A model generated the notes under the pieces. That model had not been told where the DNA came from. It saw only the letters and a program-made list of their open reading frames with translations, and did no database searches. From contig CALVQY010000004.1 in assembly GCA_944358355.1 (NCBI GenBank), positions 1 to 50,946 on the forward strand: a stretch of DNA of 50,946 bases. Direction: 5' to 3'. Below are positions 41,829 through 49,682 of this stretch, in pieces; positions within the stretch are counted from its first letter, which is position 1; each line of letters begins with the position of its first letter. The stretch is from an uncultured Bacilli bacterium (GTDB taxonomy: Bacteria > Bacillota_I > Bacilli_A > RF39 > UBA660). Made by a program: the position numbers and the translations under genes.

Positions 41829-42058
41829 TTGAAAATAATAAAATATTATCTCTTTCTTTGGTTGTTAAGATAATTATAGTTATTGATTCATATACTAATT
41901 ATTTTATGAAAAGTTGTAGATATCTACGACAATCGCACCAGTTTTAAAGATAAACTCGAGCTTTTCGAGTGGTAATAAATTGCTAACAAACATAAAAATT
42001 TTCTTTTTGGAAAGCATTTAAACATAATTTCATCAAGCCGCAAAGCAAAATTGTGTTT
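41829..42058. other. Gene-free stretch with palindromes
   Basis: I see no gene here. It holds a palindrome GTAGATATCTAC (within 41914-41931) and a hairpin ACTCGA/TCGAGT near 41954-41970. Neither has a clear T run. Confidence 0.5.
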
Positions 42059-42481
42059 TTATTTATGTCTAATTAATGATTTTATTTTATTTTTAACAAT
42101 TAATTTTTTAGAAGAAATATTAAATCTATTTATGATTTCTTCTTGATTACTACAAGGAAATTTTATTAAATCGCCAGTAAAATCTAAACTTTGACATCTA
42201 TTACTACACACTGTTTTGATACTTACGTTATGATACAGATTTTCAATATATTCGCATCTTACATTCCAATCGTTTTTATTATATATTACTATTATTGGCT
42301 GAACTGTTGTTGTGTTTCCTTCTGTTGTACACTTTGTAATTACAATAAAATTAAATTCTCTTACTTGAGGATTTGGATGTGATAAAAGTTTTTCAAAGTT
42401 AAAATCCTCTATATTAGTCATTGAAATTGGAAAATCCACATAACTATTATAAACTTGTATATTATATTCTTCGCTAATCAT
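42059..42481 (-). CDS. Uncharacterised 140-residue protein
   Basis: I do not recognise a family. AAAGGAGGA precedes the ATG at 42481. The protein is soluble, with a beta-rich middle (EFNFIVITKCTTEGNTTTVQ, PIIVIYNKNDWNVRCEYI), four Cys residues and a basic C-terminus. It sits directly beside the left end of the insertion sequence, 79 bases away. Confidence 0.62.
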   Translation of the reverse strand: MISEEYNIQVYNSYVDFPISMTNIEDFNFEKLLSHPNPQVREFNFIVITKCTTEGNTTTVQPIIVIYNKNDWNVRCEYIENLYHNVSIKTVCSNRCQSLDFTGDLIKFPCSNQEEIINRFNISSKKLIVKNKIKSLIRHK

Positions 42482-42578
42482 AATAGTCCTCCTTTTATAT
42501 GAAATATTGTACCAAATTTCTGACGAAAAGTCTTTAGTTCTATCAAAAAAATATATTAAACCTGTTCGGCAAGCTCAA

Positions 42579-43442
42579 TTATAAACTTTGATTATATAAA
42601 CAACAAATTATTCTTAATCTTTTTTCATATCTATTCATATGATTTCTATAAGTTTCTTTCATAATACGAAAAATTTTAATAGTTCTATTTGTATGTTCTA
42701 TTTTAATACGTTCTGATGATAATACCATGTTATGTTCTTTTTCTTCTTTAGTAAGTTCATGATACTTACTTTTTTTATATGGAATTTTTGCATTTTTTAA
42801 TTCATTCTGAACTCCTTGATAACCACTATCAAATTTACCACCAATGCCTAATTCATTTAAATCATCTATAATATCACTATCTTTAAGCATTTGATAATCG
42901 TGTACTTTTCCTTTTTCATTATATACATTAATAATCCTTGTTGTATTTTCGTCTATTATAATTTGATTTTTAGTTGTATGCCTTTTTATCTTTCCAGAAT
43001 AGTTTTCCTCTCGATCGTTTTTGGGCCTTTCAATACCTTGCTCTTCAACATCACCTATAATATATTTAACTTCATATCCTTCTTGTTCTAATTTGGCTAT
43101 TTCACTTTTTATATCTTCTAGACAAAATAATGGATGTTCTGATAATGTATTTTCTACCCATTTAATACTATCGCAAACTGTTGATGGAGAAAGATCATAA
43201 TCTAATCCCATTTGTCTCATTGCTCTGTATTCTCTCCAATAGGTTAAAGCAAGTACTAGTTTACATCCTGGACCAATTCCTTTAAAACTACCTTTTTCAT
43301 GTATTTGATTGTACTTTTCTTTTAGTATTTCTAACATTTTAAAAAATACTTCTCTTTTTACACCAGTATGTAGTTTAAAATTTTTATCATCCTCAATTTG
43401 TAACCATTTTTCTAATTTTATTTGGATTCCTTTTTTTAACAT
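42579..43442 (-). CDS. IS5-family DDE transposase
   Basis: The 287-residue protein starts with a helical DNA-binding region (FKLHTGVKREVFFKMLEILK, MGLDYDLSPSTVCDSIKWVE) and continues with the DDE_Tnp_4-type domain: GDVEEQGIERP (first Asp), YSGKIKRHTTKNQIIIDE, KGKVHDYQMLKDS, KFDSGYQGVQNE (second Asp) and SSERIKIEHTNRTIKIF (Glu). All three acidic residues are present, so the enzyme may be active. Its ATG lies within AACATG just before an A7 run and overlaps the upstream small ORF by 50 bases. Confidence 0.88.
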   Translation of the reverse strand: MLKKGIQIKLEKWLQIEDDKNFKLHTGVKREVFFKMLEILKEKYNQIHEKGSFKGIGPGCKLVLALTYWREYRAMRQMGLDYDLSPSTVCDSIKWVENTLSEHPLFCLEDIKSEIAKLEQEGYEVKYIIGDVEEQGIERPKNDREENYSGKIKRHTTKNQIIIDENTTRIINVYNEKGKVHDYQMLKDSDIIDDLNELGIGGKFDSGYQGVQNELKNAKIPYKKSKYHELTKEEKEHNMVLSSERIKIEHTNRTIKIFRIMKETYRNHMNRYEKRLRIICCLYNQSL

Positions 43443-43614
43443 GTTTATCAGTTGTTGAATTATCTTTTAAACATTCTTCAATGATTTCCTTATATTCCCT
43501 TAAATATTGTTTTTCTTTTACATTTTCATTGATTGCATTAAAAATTATAATTATAAGCATACCTACTATTATTCCTATAAGTGCTATTAATATATACATC
43601 ATTATCATCACCAC
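43393..43614 (-). CDS. Small membrane ORF inside the IS
   Basis: A 73-residue frame precedes the transposase and overlaps it by 50 bases. It has one N-terminal membrane span (MMYILIALIGIIVGMLIIIIF) and a charged tail ending with HVKKRNPNKIRKM. GGTGATG lies upstream of the clustered ATG codons. IS5-type elements do not normally carry a membrane protein, so it could be a passenger, a captured fragment, or a leader that controls transposase translation. Confidence 0.45.
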   Translation of the reverse strand: MVMIMMYILIALIGIIVGMLIIIIFNAINENVKEKQYLREYKEIIEECLKDNSTTDKHVKKRNPNKIRKMVTN

Positions 43615-43680
43615 TTTTATATTCTTGAATCAATGATATCATATTTTGACTATTTTGTTCAATAACCTTGCCGAACAGGT

Positions 43681-44121
43681 CTAATATATAAATTATTATG
43701 TAAAACAAACAAAAAAGAACCTTTAAATGAGGATTTATTAAAAAATATGTATCAAGAATATTATAATGGCAGTAAAATATTTGAATTTGATAAAAACATA
43801 AGTAAAAATGATTTTATACATATTTTTTCTACAATAGATGATGTTTTAAGACTAAAATTAAACGATGAAGAAACAAAAAATGCCATGTATAATTATTTAT
43901 ATCTTTTAATGGCAGATGCCACAGATGGACAGTTTGTAGATACTAATTGGTGTATTAAGTATATTTGGTACTTATGTGCTAGAACTGATAATACAAGTCA
44001 AAAATATAAAGATTGTATTTCATTCATACAACAAAGATTAATAAAAGAATTTAATATAAAAGAAAATATTAAAGAAAAAGTTAAAAGAAAAATATATACA
44101 AGTTATATGTCTAATATCTAA
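43681..44121 (+). pseudogene. 3' fragment of a gene cut by the IS
   Basis: The frame is open from the IS boundary through 44121. The first ATG (43747) has no ribosome binding site at usable distance (GAGG is 15 bases upstream), while the residues before it (KTNKKEPLNEDLLKN) look like ordinary coding sequence. I therefore read it as the C-terminal part, about 146 codons, of a protein whose start is lost. The family is not recognised. The remnant is soluble with ENIKEKVKRKIYTSYM at the end. No matching 5' fragment is seen left of the IS. Confidence 0.55.
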
Positions 44122-44217
44122 TAAACAGATTATTACATTGAGTTTAATCATACATTTAAAATTAATTATAACTTAATTTTAAAAAAATATATGAATAATT
44201 AAAAAAATACTGGTTAT

Positions 44218-44298
44218 TATAATAATGTACATAAATAATATGTACAACACCAGGAAGTCTTACTACTGGTCTAAAGAGCTTTATGCTCTTTTCTTTTT
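44218..44298 (+). ncRNA. Possible small RNA or leader of three hairpins
   Basis: TATAAT at 44218 is followed by three hairpins in a row: TGTACAT/ATGTACA (44226-44246), ACCAG/CTGGT (44249-44270) and AAAGAGC/GCTCTTT (44273-44291). The last is followed by TCTTTTT, so it is a good terminator. The element ends 87 bases before the sortase-substrate gene. It could be an sRNA, a leader with attenuation, or simply the terminator of the gene remnant upstream. I cannot match it to a riboswitch class. Confidence 0.4.
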
Positions 44299-44384
44299 AC
44301 CAAAAATTACATCTTTAATTAGACAAAATTCTTGCATATTTTAATATAAGATAACAAAGACTAATAGTGGAAAGGAGGATGAAA

Positions 44385-45137
44385 ATGAAGAAAAACTTTA
44401 GTAAATTTCTATTATTAACAATATTAACTCTTGCTTTAATTCCTACTTTAAATGTTAACGCTTCAACTAGTAAAACAGTTAATAACGAAGCTGAACTAAA
44501 AGAAGCTTTAAATGATAACAATATATCAACTATTATTCTTGGTAGCAATATTGAAACAACTGAGAAGATTAATATAATGAGAGATGTTACTATCGATGGT
44601 AATAATAAGACTATTAAGTATGTAGGAACATTTGGAAAAAATCAAAGTAGTGATAATACTGTTTGGGGAGGAATTTATGTTTTACAAATTTATAAGAGCA
44701 ATGTTACTTTAAAAAACATTAAATTAACTGGTGGTAATGCTGGACTTCTAATAAATGGCGGTCATGCCACTTTTGTAGGAAGAATTGATGTTTCTGGTAA
44801 TGGATTCGGCGGTATTGAACTTGGTAAAGGTAGTGGTGTTACTTCTTCTCCTACTCTAACTATAAGTGATGATGCTGAAATTATTAATACAACAGAAACA
44901 GCAGATGCCCCTACTTTGTGGGTTCCTTCAGATACTAACGGTGCAGTTATAGAAATTGGTAATACTCAATTTGAATTAAATTCTGGAGAAGAACTAACAC
45001 TTGATGAAATAAATGAACTAGAAGAATCTATAGAAAATCCTGAAACAGGAGATTCTTTAATATTAAATATTATATTTTTATCTATATTTGTTATTTTATC
45101 AAGTTATGCATTTAAAAAAATACTAAACAAAGAATGA
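44385..45137 (+). CDS. Sortase-anchored surface protein with beta-helix domain
   Basis: The start is ATG 44385 after AAAGGAGGA, giving 250 residues. A signal peptide (KKNFSKFLLLTILTLALIP, cut after VNA) is followed by a right-handed beta-helix-like domain (DVTIDGNNKTIKYVG, VTLKNIKLTGGNAGLLINGG, GNGFGGIELGKGSGV), as in pectate-lyase-fold proteins. The C-terminus is a classic cell-wall sorting signal: NPETG (residues 218-222), a hydrophobic span and the tail KKILNKE. A class-B-like sortase gene converges on it 7 bases away, so they are probably partners. No catalytic residues are recognisable. The role may be structural or adhesive. Confidence 0.85.
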   Translation: MKKNFSKFLLLTILTLALIPTLNVNASTSKTVNNEAELKEALNDNNISTIILGSNIETTEKINIMRDVTIDGNNKTIKYVGTFGKNQSSDNTVWGGIYVLQIYKSNVTLKNIKLTGGNAGLLINGGHATFVGRIDVSGNGFGGIELGKGSGVTSSPTLTISDDAEIINTTETADAPTLWVPSDTNGAVIEIGNTQFELNSGEELTLDEINELEESIENPETGDSLILNIIFLSIFVILSSYAFKKILNKE

Positions 45138-45166
45138 GGAGAAACTAGTTAGTTTCTTCTTTTTTT
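45137..45166. terminator. Terminator between surface protein and sortase genes
   Basis: A 10-bp stem (45137-45146 with 45151-45160), AGTT loop, then TTTTTT. It overlaps both stop codons. Confidence 0.85.
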
Positions 45167-45846
45167 AAAAGTTTAGCATGCACTACTATTCTTTTACCAA
45201 AATTATTTTTACACGTAGATAAAGTAAGTATTTTATCATTTGTATTAACATTAGTCCCAAAATTAAAAATACTCCTTTTCATAATAGTTTCTAAAAATTC
45301 TTTAAAATATTTAGTATTACTAAAATAAGTCTTAATATAGTAACTTTCTTTAGATATTGTATAAACACTAAATATCTTAAAAGTTAATTTTTCTTCACGT
45401 GTATCAACTGTTATATAATAATTATCTTTATTATTTAGCCACTCTTCTTCAAATAAATTACTCAAACTACCAAACATAGTATTGTCTAGTCTATGATGTC
45501 CATAAATAATATTATTTTTAGAAAGATTCTCTAAATCATTACGATAATCTAAAAATATAGCACCAGCACTACTCTTCTCTTTAGTATAAGAATGATTTAA
45601 GTAATAAGTATTATCACTACTTTGTACAATTGGATAATTAATATTTGTATTTTTTATTTTTATAATTCCTACTACTTCACTATTTATTTTTTTTAACTTA
45701 AGAAAATCAGTATTACTTTTCACTTTTTCTAGTTTTTTAGTTAATTCTAAATTATCTTTATAATCATAATAATAATCTGTAATATTATAAACTAGTAACA
45801 TTATCAATAATCCTACAATAAAAAAGAAAATATATTTATATCTCAA
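45145..45846 (-). CDS. Class B-like sortase
   Basis: Sortases cut cell-wall sorting signals and join proteins to peptidoglycan. An N-terminal membrane anchor (YIFFFIVGLLIMLLVYNI) is followed by the sortase fold with VVGIIKIKNTNINYPIVQ, IIYGHHRLDNTMFGSL (catalytic His) and ILTLSTCKNNFGKRIVV (catalytic Cys212 and Arg219, numbered from the TTG start). The YGHH...MFGSL pattern and the inserted helix are class B features. I take TTG 45846 as the start, after GAGGTG; the GTG at 45855 overlaps that site. It converges on the gene for an NPETG protein. Confidence 0.9.
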   Translation of the reverse strand: MRYKYIFFFIVGLLIMLLVYNITDYYYDYKDNLELTKKLEKVKSNTDFLKLKKINSEVVGIIKIKNTNINYPIVQSSDNTYYLNHSYTKEKSSAGAIFLDYRNDLENLSKNNIIYGHHRLDNTMFGSLSNLFEEEWLNNKDNYYITVDTREEKLTFKIFSVYTISKESYYIKTYFSNTKYFKEFLETIMKRSIFNFGTNVNTNDKILTLSTCKNNFGKRIVVHAKLLKKEETN

Positions 45847-45982
45847 GTTAATCACCTCACTAATATTATTAGCATTAACATGTCATATTATGTAAAGCTA
45901 TATAATTTTATTTTTATCACTTTATTTTAAATAATTTTTAGGATATAATTTAACTATAATATATTATATAAGGAGTGTGTAT

Positions 45983-47266
45983 ATGAACAAGAAAAAAACA
46001 ATAGCAATAATTGTGATAATTATTGCAGTGGGATTATTAGTTGCAGGAGGTATCTTAGTTTATCAAAATTATTCTAACAAAAATAGAATAGTAACATCAT
46101 TTAATGAGCTTAAAGCTGACTTAGAAAAAGTTATACCATTAAATAATGAAAATAGTAATGCACCTGTTAAACAAACTGTAACAGGTACAACTACTTTTAA
46201 CATTAATCCATTATTAGGTAATAGTAGTGATGGTAGTGATATTATTATCAATAACTTAAATAGCAGTTCATTTAACTATCAATATCGTCTTGATACAGAA
46301 GCTAAAAAGATGTATTTAGATGGTTCTCTAGTACAAAATACTGCTGAAACTTTAGGTATTAACTTTTATCAAAATGAAAATATTAGTTATATCTTCTTAA
46401 GAAACATCTTTGACAAATATATCATGATTAATGATAATGATATTTTCACCTATCTAGAAGAAAATCAAAAAGCAATTGATGATATTAATTACATCTATGA
46501 CAAAGTTATTGAAAGCTTAGGTAATAATATCACTAGTGATGATATAAAAGTATCTACTGAAAATAATGAGAAAAAGATTAGTTTAGAACTTGATGAAAAA
46601 AGACTAAATGAAATATCAAACAATATTATCAACGATTTAAAAAATGATAATAGAGCTAAAGAAATTTTAGGAGAAAATATTGATAATCTTGATACATCTA
46701 ATGATAGTAATAATAGCGATTCAAAAAGTTACTTAGCTTATAATATCTATTTAAATAAAAATGATATTGCAACATATGAATTTGTCTTAAATGATAGTGA
46801 AAATAATTATAGTATTGCCTATAACAAAAAAGAAAATAGTTTCTCAATTAAAGAAAATGACAAAGAAACTTTTAAAGGTGTTATAAGTACTAAAGATAAT
46901 GCTACAACAATAACATTAACAAGTGATAATACAAATATAGGTACAATTACTATAAGTGAAAACAACATTAGTGCTAACATCATCTTTGATGAAGCGACTA
47001 ATACATCATTAACAGTTAATATTAATAGTTTAACATCAGAAAATACTACAACTACTACTGCCGATATCGCTATATCTAGTAGTGGTACGAACATTGATAT
47101 TTTAAGTCTTACTGATATTAAAACAATAACTGATAATGTTGCAAATTTTGATAATATAGATACTACTAATAGTATAGATATAAATAATTTAACTGAAACT
47201 GATATGACCACAATTCAAAATAATTTAATGATTGTCCTATATAGCTTTATGGGAATAACAATGTAA
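45983..47266 (+). CDS. Membrane-anchored extracellular protein of unknown function
   Basis: The start is ATG 45983, 7 bases after AAGGAG. A basic N-terminus and one membrane span (TIAIIVIIIAVGLLVAGGIL) leave about 395 residues outside the cell. This part is rich in Asn, Asp, Ser and Thr, with repeated beta-strand patterns (TTITLTSDNTNIGTITISE, SLTVNINSLTSENTTTTTA). I do not recognise the family. It is monocistronic with TATAAT-like boxes at 45944 and 45955. Reverse-strand frames inside it are composition shadows. Confidence 0.72.
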   Translation: MNKKKTIAIIVIIIAVGLLVAGGILVYQNYSNKNRIVTSFNELKADLEKVIPLNNENSNAPVKQTVTGTTTFNINPLLGNSSDGSDIIINNLNSSSFNYQYRLDTEAKKMYLDGSLVQNTAETLGINFYQNENISYIFLRNIFDKYIMINDNDIFTYLEENQKAIDDINYIYDKVIESLGNNITSDDIKVSTENNEKKISLELDEKRLNEISNNIINDLKNDNRAKEILGENIDNLDTSNDSNNSDSKSYLAYNIYLNKNDIATYEFVLNDSENNYSIAYNKKENSFSIKENDKETFKGVISTKDNATTITLTSDNTNIGTITISENNISANIIFDEATNTSLTVNINSLTSENTTTTTADIAISSSGTNIDILSLTDIKTITDNVANFDNIDTTNSIDINNLTETDMTTIQNNLMIVLYSFMGITM

Positions 47267-47295
47267 AAAAGAAGCGTTAGATGCTTCTTTTTTTA
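47265..47295. terminator. Bidirectional terminator
   Basis: An 11-bp stem AAAAAAGAAGC/GCTTCTTTTTT (47265-47275 with 47283-47293), 7-base loop, then T residues. It overlaps the end of the reverse-strand pseudogene. Confidence 0.88.
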
Positions 47296-47630
47296 TGTAA
47301 AGATTATTTTTTCAAAGATTGAAGATTCTTCTCTCTTTGATTCTACTTGATAGGCAAAACAGGATAATTCGCTAAAAAAACGTTCAAATTCTTGATAATA
47401 ACTTCCATAAGCTGAACCATTAATTCTTATACGAACTTTCATAACATCACTATAATAATTATCACTAACTATAGAAATAATAAGTTCTTTTTCACTAAGG
47501 TGCAATTGTAGGGTACTATTGCATTAAACCAAATATCGCCATCACTAATCTTCTCAATACTAAATCTTTTTTCCCCTTTTTCTACAATTATTCCATCTGG
47601 CCTACATTTTAAATCAAAAGTATTATCCAT
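47293..47630 (-). pseudogene. Small gene broken by one frameshift
   Basis: From ATG 47630 the reverse strand reads MDNTFDLKCRPDGIIVEKGE through GDIWFNAIVPYN, then meets a stop at 47469. In the next frame, from about 47505, coding continues as HLSEKELIISIVSDNYYSD to 47293. The two parts join into one plausible protein of about 112 residues if one base is missing near 47500-47510. The family is not recognised. It is either a decaying gene or an assembly error. The second part alone has only a TTG and no binding site. Confidence 0.6.
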
Positions 47631-47670
47631 AACTACCCATTATTTATATTAATAAAATAAATATCTAAAG

Positions 47671-47747
47671 TGGTGTCCATGGCGGGAATTGAACCTGCGA
47701 CCTCTTCCTTCGGAGGGAAGCACTCTATCCAACTGAGCTACATGAAC
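47671..47747 (-). tRNA. tRNA-Arg (anticodon CCG)
   Basis: On the reverse strand the acceptor GTTCATG pairs with CATGGAC (one G-U), with discriminator A and encoded CCA. The anticodon arm CTTCC-CTCCGAA-GGAAG is perfect and gives CCG, reading CGG. The T stem GCAGG/CCCGC has one A-C mismatch. Confidence 0.9.
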
Positions 47748-47793
47748 ATAATTAAATTATAGCATTACATTATTTAATTTACAACTTTAGAAT

Positions 47794-47822
47794 TTGACAT
47801 CACAGTAAGAATAACATAAACT
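47794..47822 (+). promoter_or_regulatory. glmS promoter
   Basis: TTGACA at 47794-47799, a 17-base spacer and TAAACT at 47817-47822. Confidence 0.75.
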
Positions 47823-47859
47823 ATTATTAGATAAATTAATTATCTAGTTAGGAGTTTAT

Positions 47860-49662
47860 ATGTGTGGAATTGTTGGGGCAATTTCTAATAATAGAAATAT
47901 AATGCCAATCTTAATAACAGGTTTAGAAAATTTAGAATATCGGGGGTATGATTCAGCAGGAATTGCTTATTCAAAAGATAATAATGTTAACATTATTAAA
48001 GTTACAGGTAAAATAAGCAATCTTAAACAGAAAATAAGTAAAGATGTTGAAAGTAATATTGGTATTGGTCATACTAGATGGGCTACTCATGGACAAGCAA
48101 ATAGTATTAATGCTCATCCTCATAAGTTTAAGCATATTACTATCGTTCATAATGGTATTATTGAAAACTTTATAGAAATAAAGGAAAAACTAAAAGAAAA
48201 AAATTATCAATTTAAAACAGATACTGATAGTGAAGTTGCAGCCGCTTTACTAAATTATTACTATGAAAAATTTAATAATATAGAAAAAGCTATAAAGGAA
48301 TTTATAAAAAATGTAATTGGTAGTTACGCTATATGTTTAATGCTTGATGATGATTTAGAAAATATTTATACAATAAAAAAAGAAAGCCCTTTAGTTATTG
48401 GTACTACTGATAATACTAATATAATCGCTAGTGATATAAGAGCAATATTAAAATATACTAATAAATATTATATATTAGATGACTTTGAATATGCTAAAGT
48501 TAATGCTAAAGAAATAATAATAAAATCTAAAGATGGGAAAATTATCAACAAGAATTTAAAGGTATTTACTGAAAAGAACATTGATAATTCTAAAGGCCAT
48601 TATAATCATTATATGTTAAAAGAAATTATGGAACAGAAAGAAACGATACTTAATACTATTTTACCATTTATAGAAGAAGGAATAGACTCTTTAGAAAAAT
48701 TACCTGATTTAACAAAATATCAAGAAATAGCAATTGTTGGCTGTGGAACTGCCTATCATGCTGGCTTAGTAGCAAAATATCTTTTTAAGGAGATTGCTAA
48801 TACAAAATGTAATGTTTATATTGCTAGTGAATATAGATATCAAAATAATTTTCTTAACAAAGACACTTTAACTATCTTTATTTCTCAATCAGGAGAAACA
48901 GCAGATACTATCGCTGCCTTAAAACTAGTAAAAAATAAAGACTGCCCTACTCTTGGTATTATCAATGTTAAAAATAGTACTATGTCTTTCTTAGTAGATA
49001 AATGTCTATATACTAATGTCGGAAATGAAATAGCGGTAGCCTCTACTAAAGCTTACACCGCTCAAGTAGCACTTCTATCTCTATTAGTACTAGCTCAAGC
49101 TTATAGAAATAAATCTCTTTCTAAAAAAGAAGTTTTACAAATAATTGAAGAGTTCAAAAATATTAAAACATTAGTTAATGATGTTCTAAATAAAAAAGAC
49201 TTATATCAAAAACTTGCTAAAGATATCTATAAAGAAGAAGATATCTTCTATATAGGAAGAGGCCTTGACTATGCTCTTGCTATGGAAGGAGCTTTAAAAT
49301 TAAAAGAAATATCTTATATTCATAGTGAATCATATGCAGCAGGAGAATTAAAGCATGGTACAATTTCTCTAATTAAAAAGAATACTCCTGTTATAAGCAG
49401 TGCTACTAACGCTAACTTAAATGCTAAAACAATTAGTAATTTAAAAGAAGTTTTAGCAAGAGGAGCAAATGTGTATTTAATAACTGATGAAAATTACAAA
49501 GAAGATAATATCAACATCATAAATATACCAAAAGTTAATATATTTATTAAATCATTACTTATAGTCATCCCTTACCAATTGATCGCTTACTATATAGCAG
49601 TCTTAAGAAAAACAGATATAGATAAACCTAAAAACCTTGCTAAATCTGTTACAGTCGAGTAA
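47860..49662 (+). CDS. glmS: Glucosamine-6-phosphate synthase GlmS
   Basis: GlmS makes glucosamine-6-phosphate from fructose-6-phosphate and glutamine, the first step of amino-sugar and cell-wall precursor supply. Cys2 of MCGIVGAISNN is the glutaminase nucleophile. LEYRGYDSAGIAY, GHTRWATHGQANSINAHPH and HNGIIENF complete the N-terminal domain (about 1-225). Two SIS domains follow (GCGTAYHAGLVAKY, SQSGETADTIAAL, NVGNEIAVASTKAYTAQVAL; then YIGRGLDYALAMEGALKLKE, ESYAAGELKHG). It ends with the typical LAKSVTVE. The 600 residues are standard. The leader is too short for a glmS ribozyme. Confidence 0.97.
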   Translation: MCGIVGAISNNRNIMPILITGLENLEYRGYDSAGIAYSKDNNVNIIKVTGKISNLKQKISKDVESNIGIGHTRWATHGQANSINAHPHKFKHITIVHNGIIENFIEIKEKLKEKNYQFKTDTDSEVAAALLNYYYEKFNNIEKAIKEFIKNVIGSYAICLMLDDDLENIYTIKKESPLVIGTTDNTNIIASDIRAILKYTNKYYILDDFEYAKVNAKEIIIKSKDGKIINKNLKVFTEKNIDNSKGHYNHYMLKEIMEQKETILNTILPFIEEGIDSLEKLPDLTKYQEIAIVGCGTAYHAGLVAKYLFKEIANTKCNVYIASEYRYQNNFLNKDTLTIFISQSGETADTIAALKLVKNKDCPTLGIINVKNSTMSFLVDKCLYTNVGNEIAVASTKAYTAQVALLSLLVLAQAYRNKSLSKKEVLQIIEEFKNIKTLVNDVLNKKDLYQKLAKDIYKEEDIFYIGRGLDYALAMEGALKLKEISYIHSESYAAGELKHGTISLIKKNTPVISSATNANLNAKTISNLKEVLARGANVYLITDENYKEDNINIINIPKVNIFIKSLLIVIPYQLIAYYIAVLRKTDIDKPKNLAKSVTVE

Positions 49663-49682
49663 AATATGACTCAGGTGATAAT

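Larger units (their letters stand above)
42560..43680 (-). mobile_element. IS5-family insertion sequence, about 1.12 kb
   Basis: The terminal inverted repeats are perfect over 14 bases, ACCTGTTCGGCAAG at 42560-42573 and its complement at 43667-43680. They enclose a DDE transposase gene and a small membrane ORF on the reverse strand. A TA flank on both sides (one base outside each repeat) is compatible with a short target duplication but does not prove it. The flanks are also palindromic (ATATATTA/TAATATAT). The element looks intact. The frame to the right of it is open straight into the IS, so it seems to have disrupted a gene. Confidence 0.85.

Noticed and set aside
43393-43442. Programmed -1 frameshifting that fuses the small IS ORF to the transposase
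   Set aside because: Not adopted because the transposase frame already contains a complete N-terminal domain with its own ATG; kept only as a possibility.
46819-47211. A 130-residue hydrophobic reverse-strand frame
   Set aside because: It lies wholly inside the 427-residue exported protein gene and arises from its Asn/Asp/Thr codons read backward; no binding site.
47761-47859. A glmS ribozyme/riboswitch upstream of glmS
   Set aside because: Only about 30 bases lie between the predicted transcription start and the ATG, and the conserved ribozyme core is absent.
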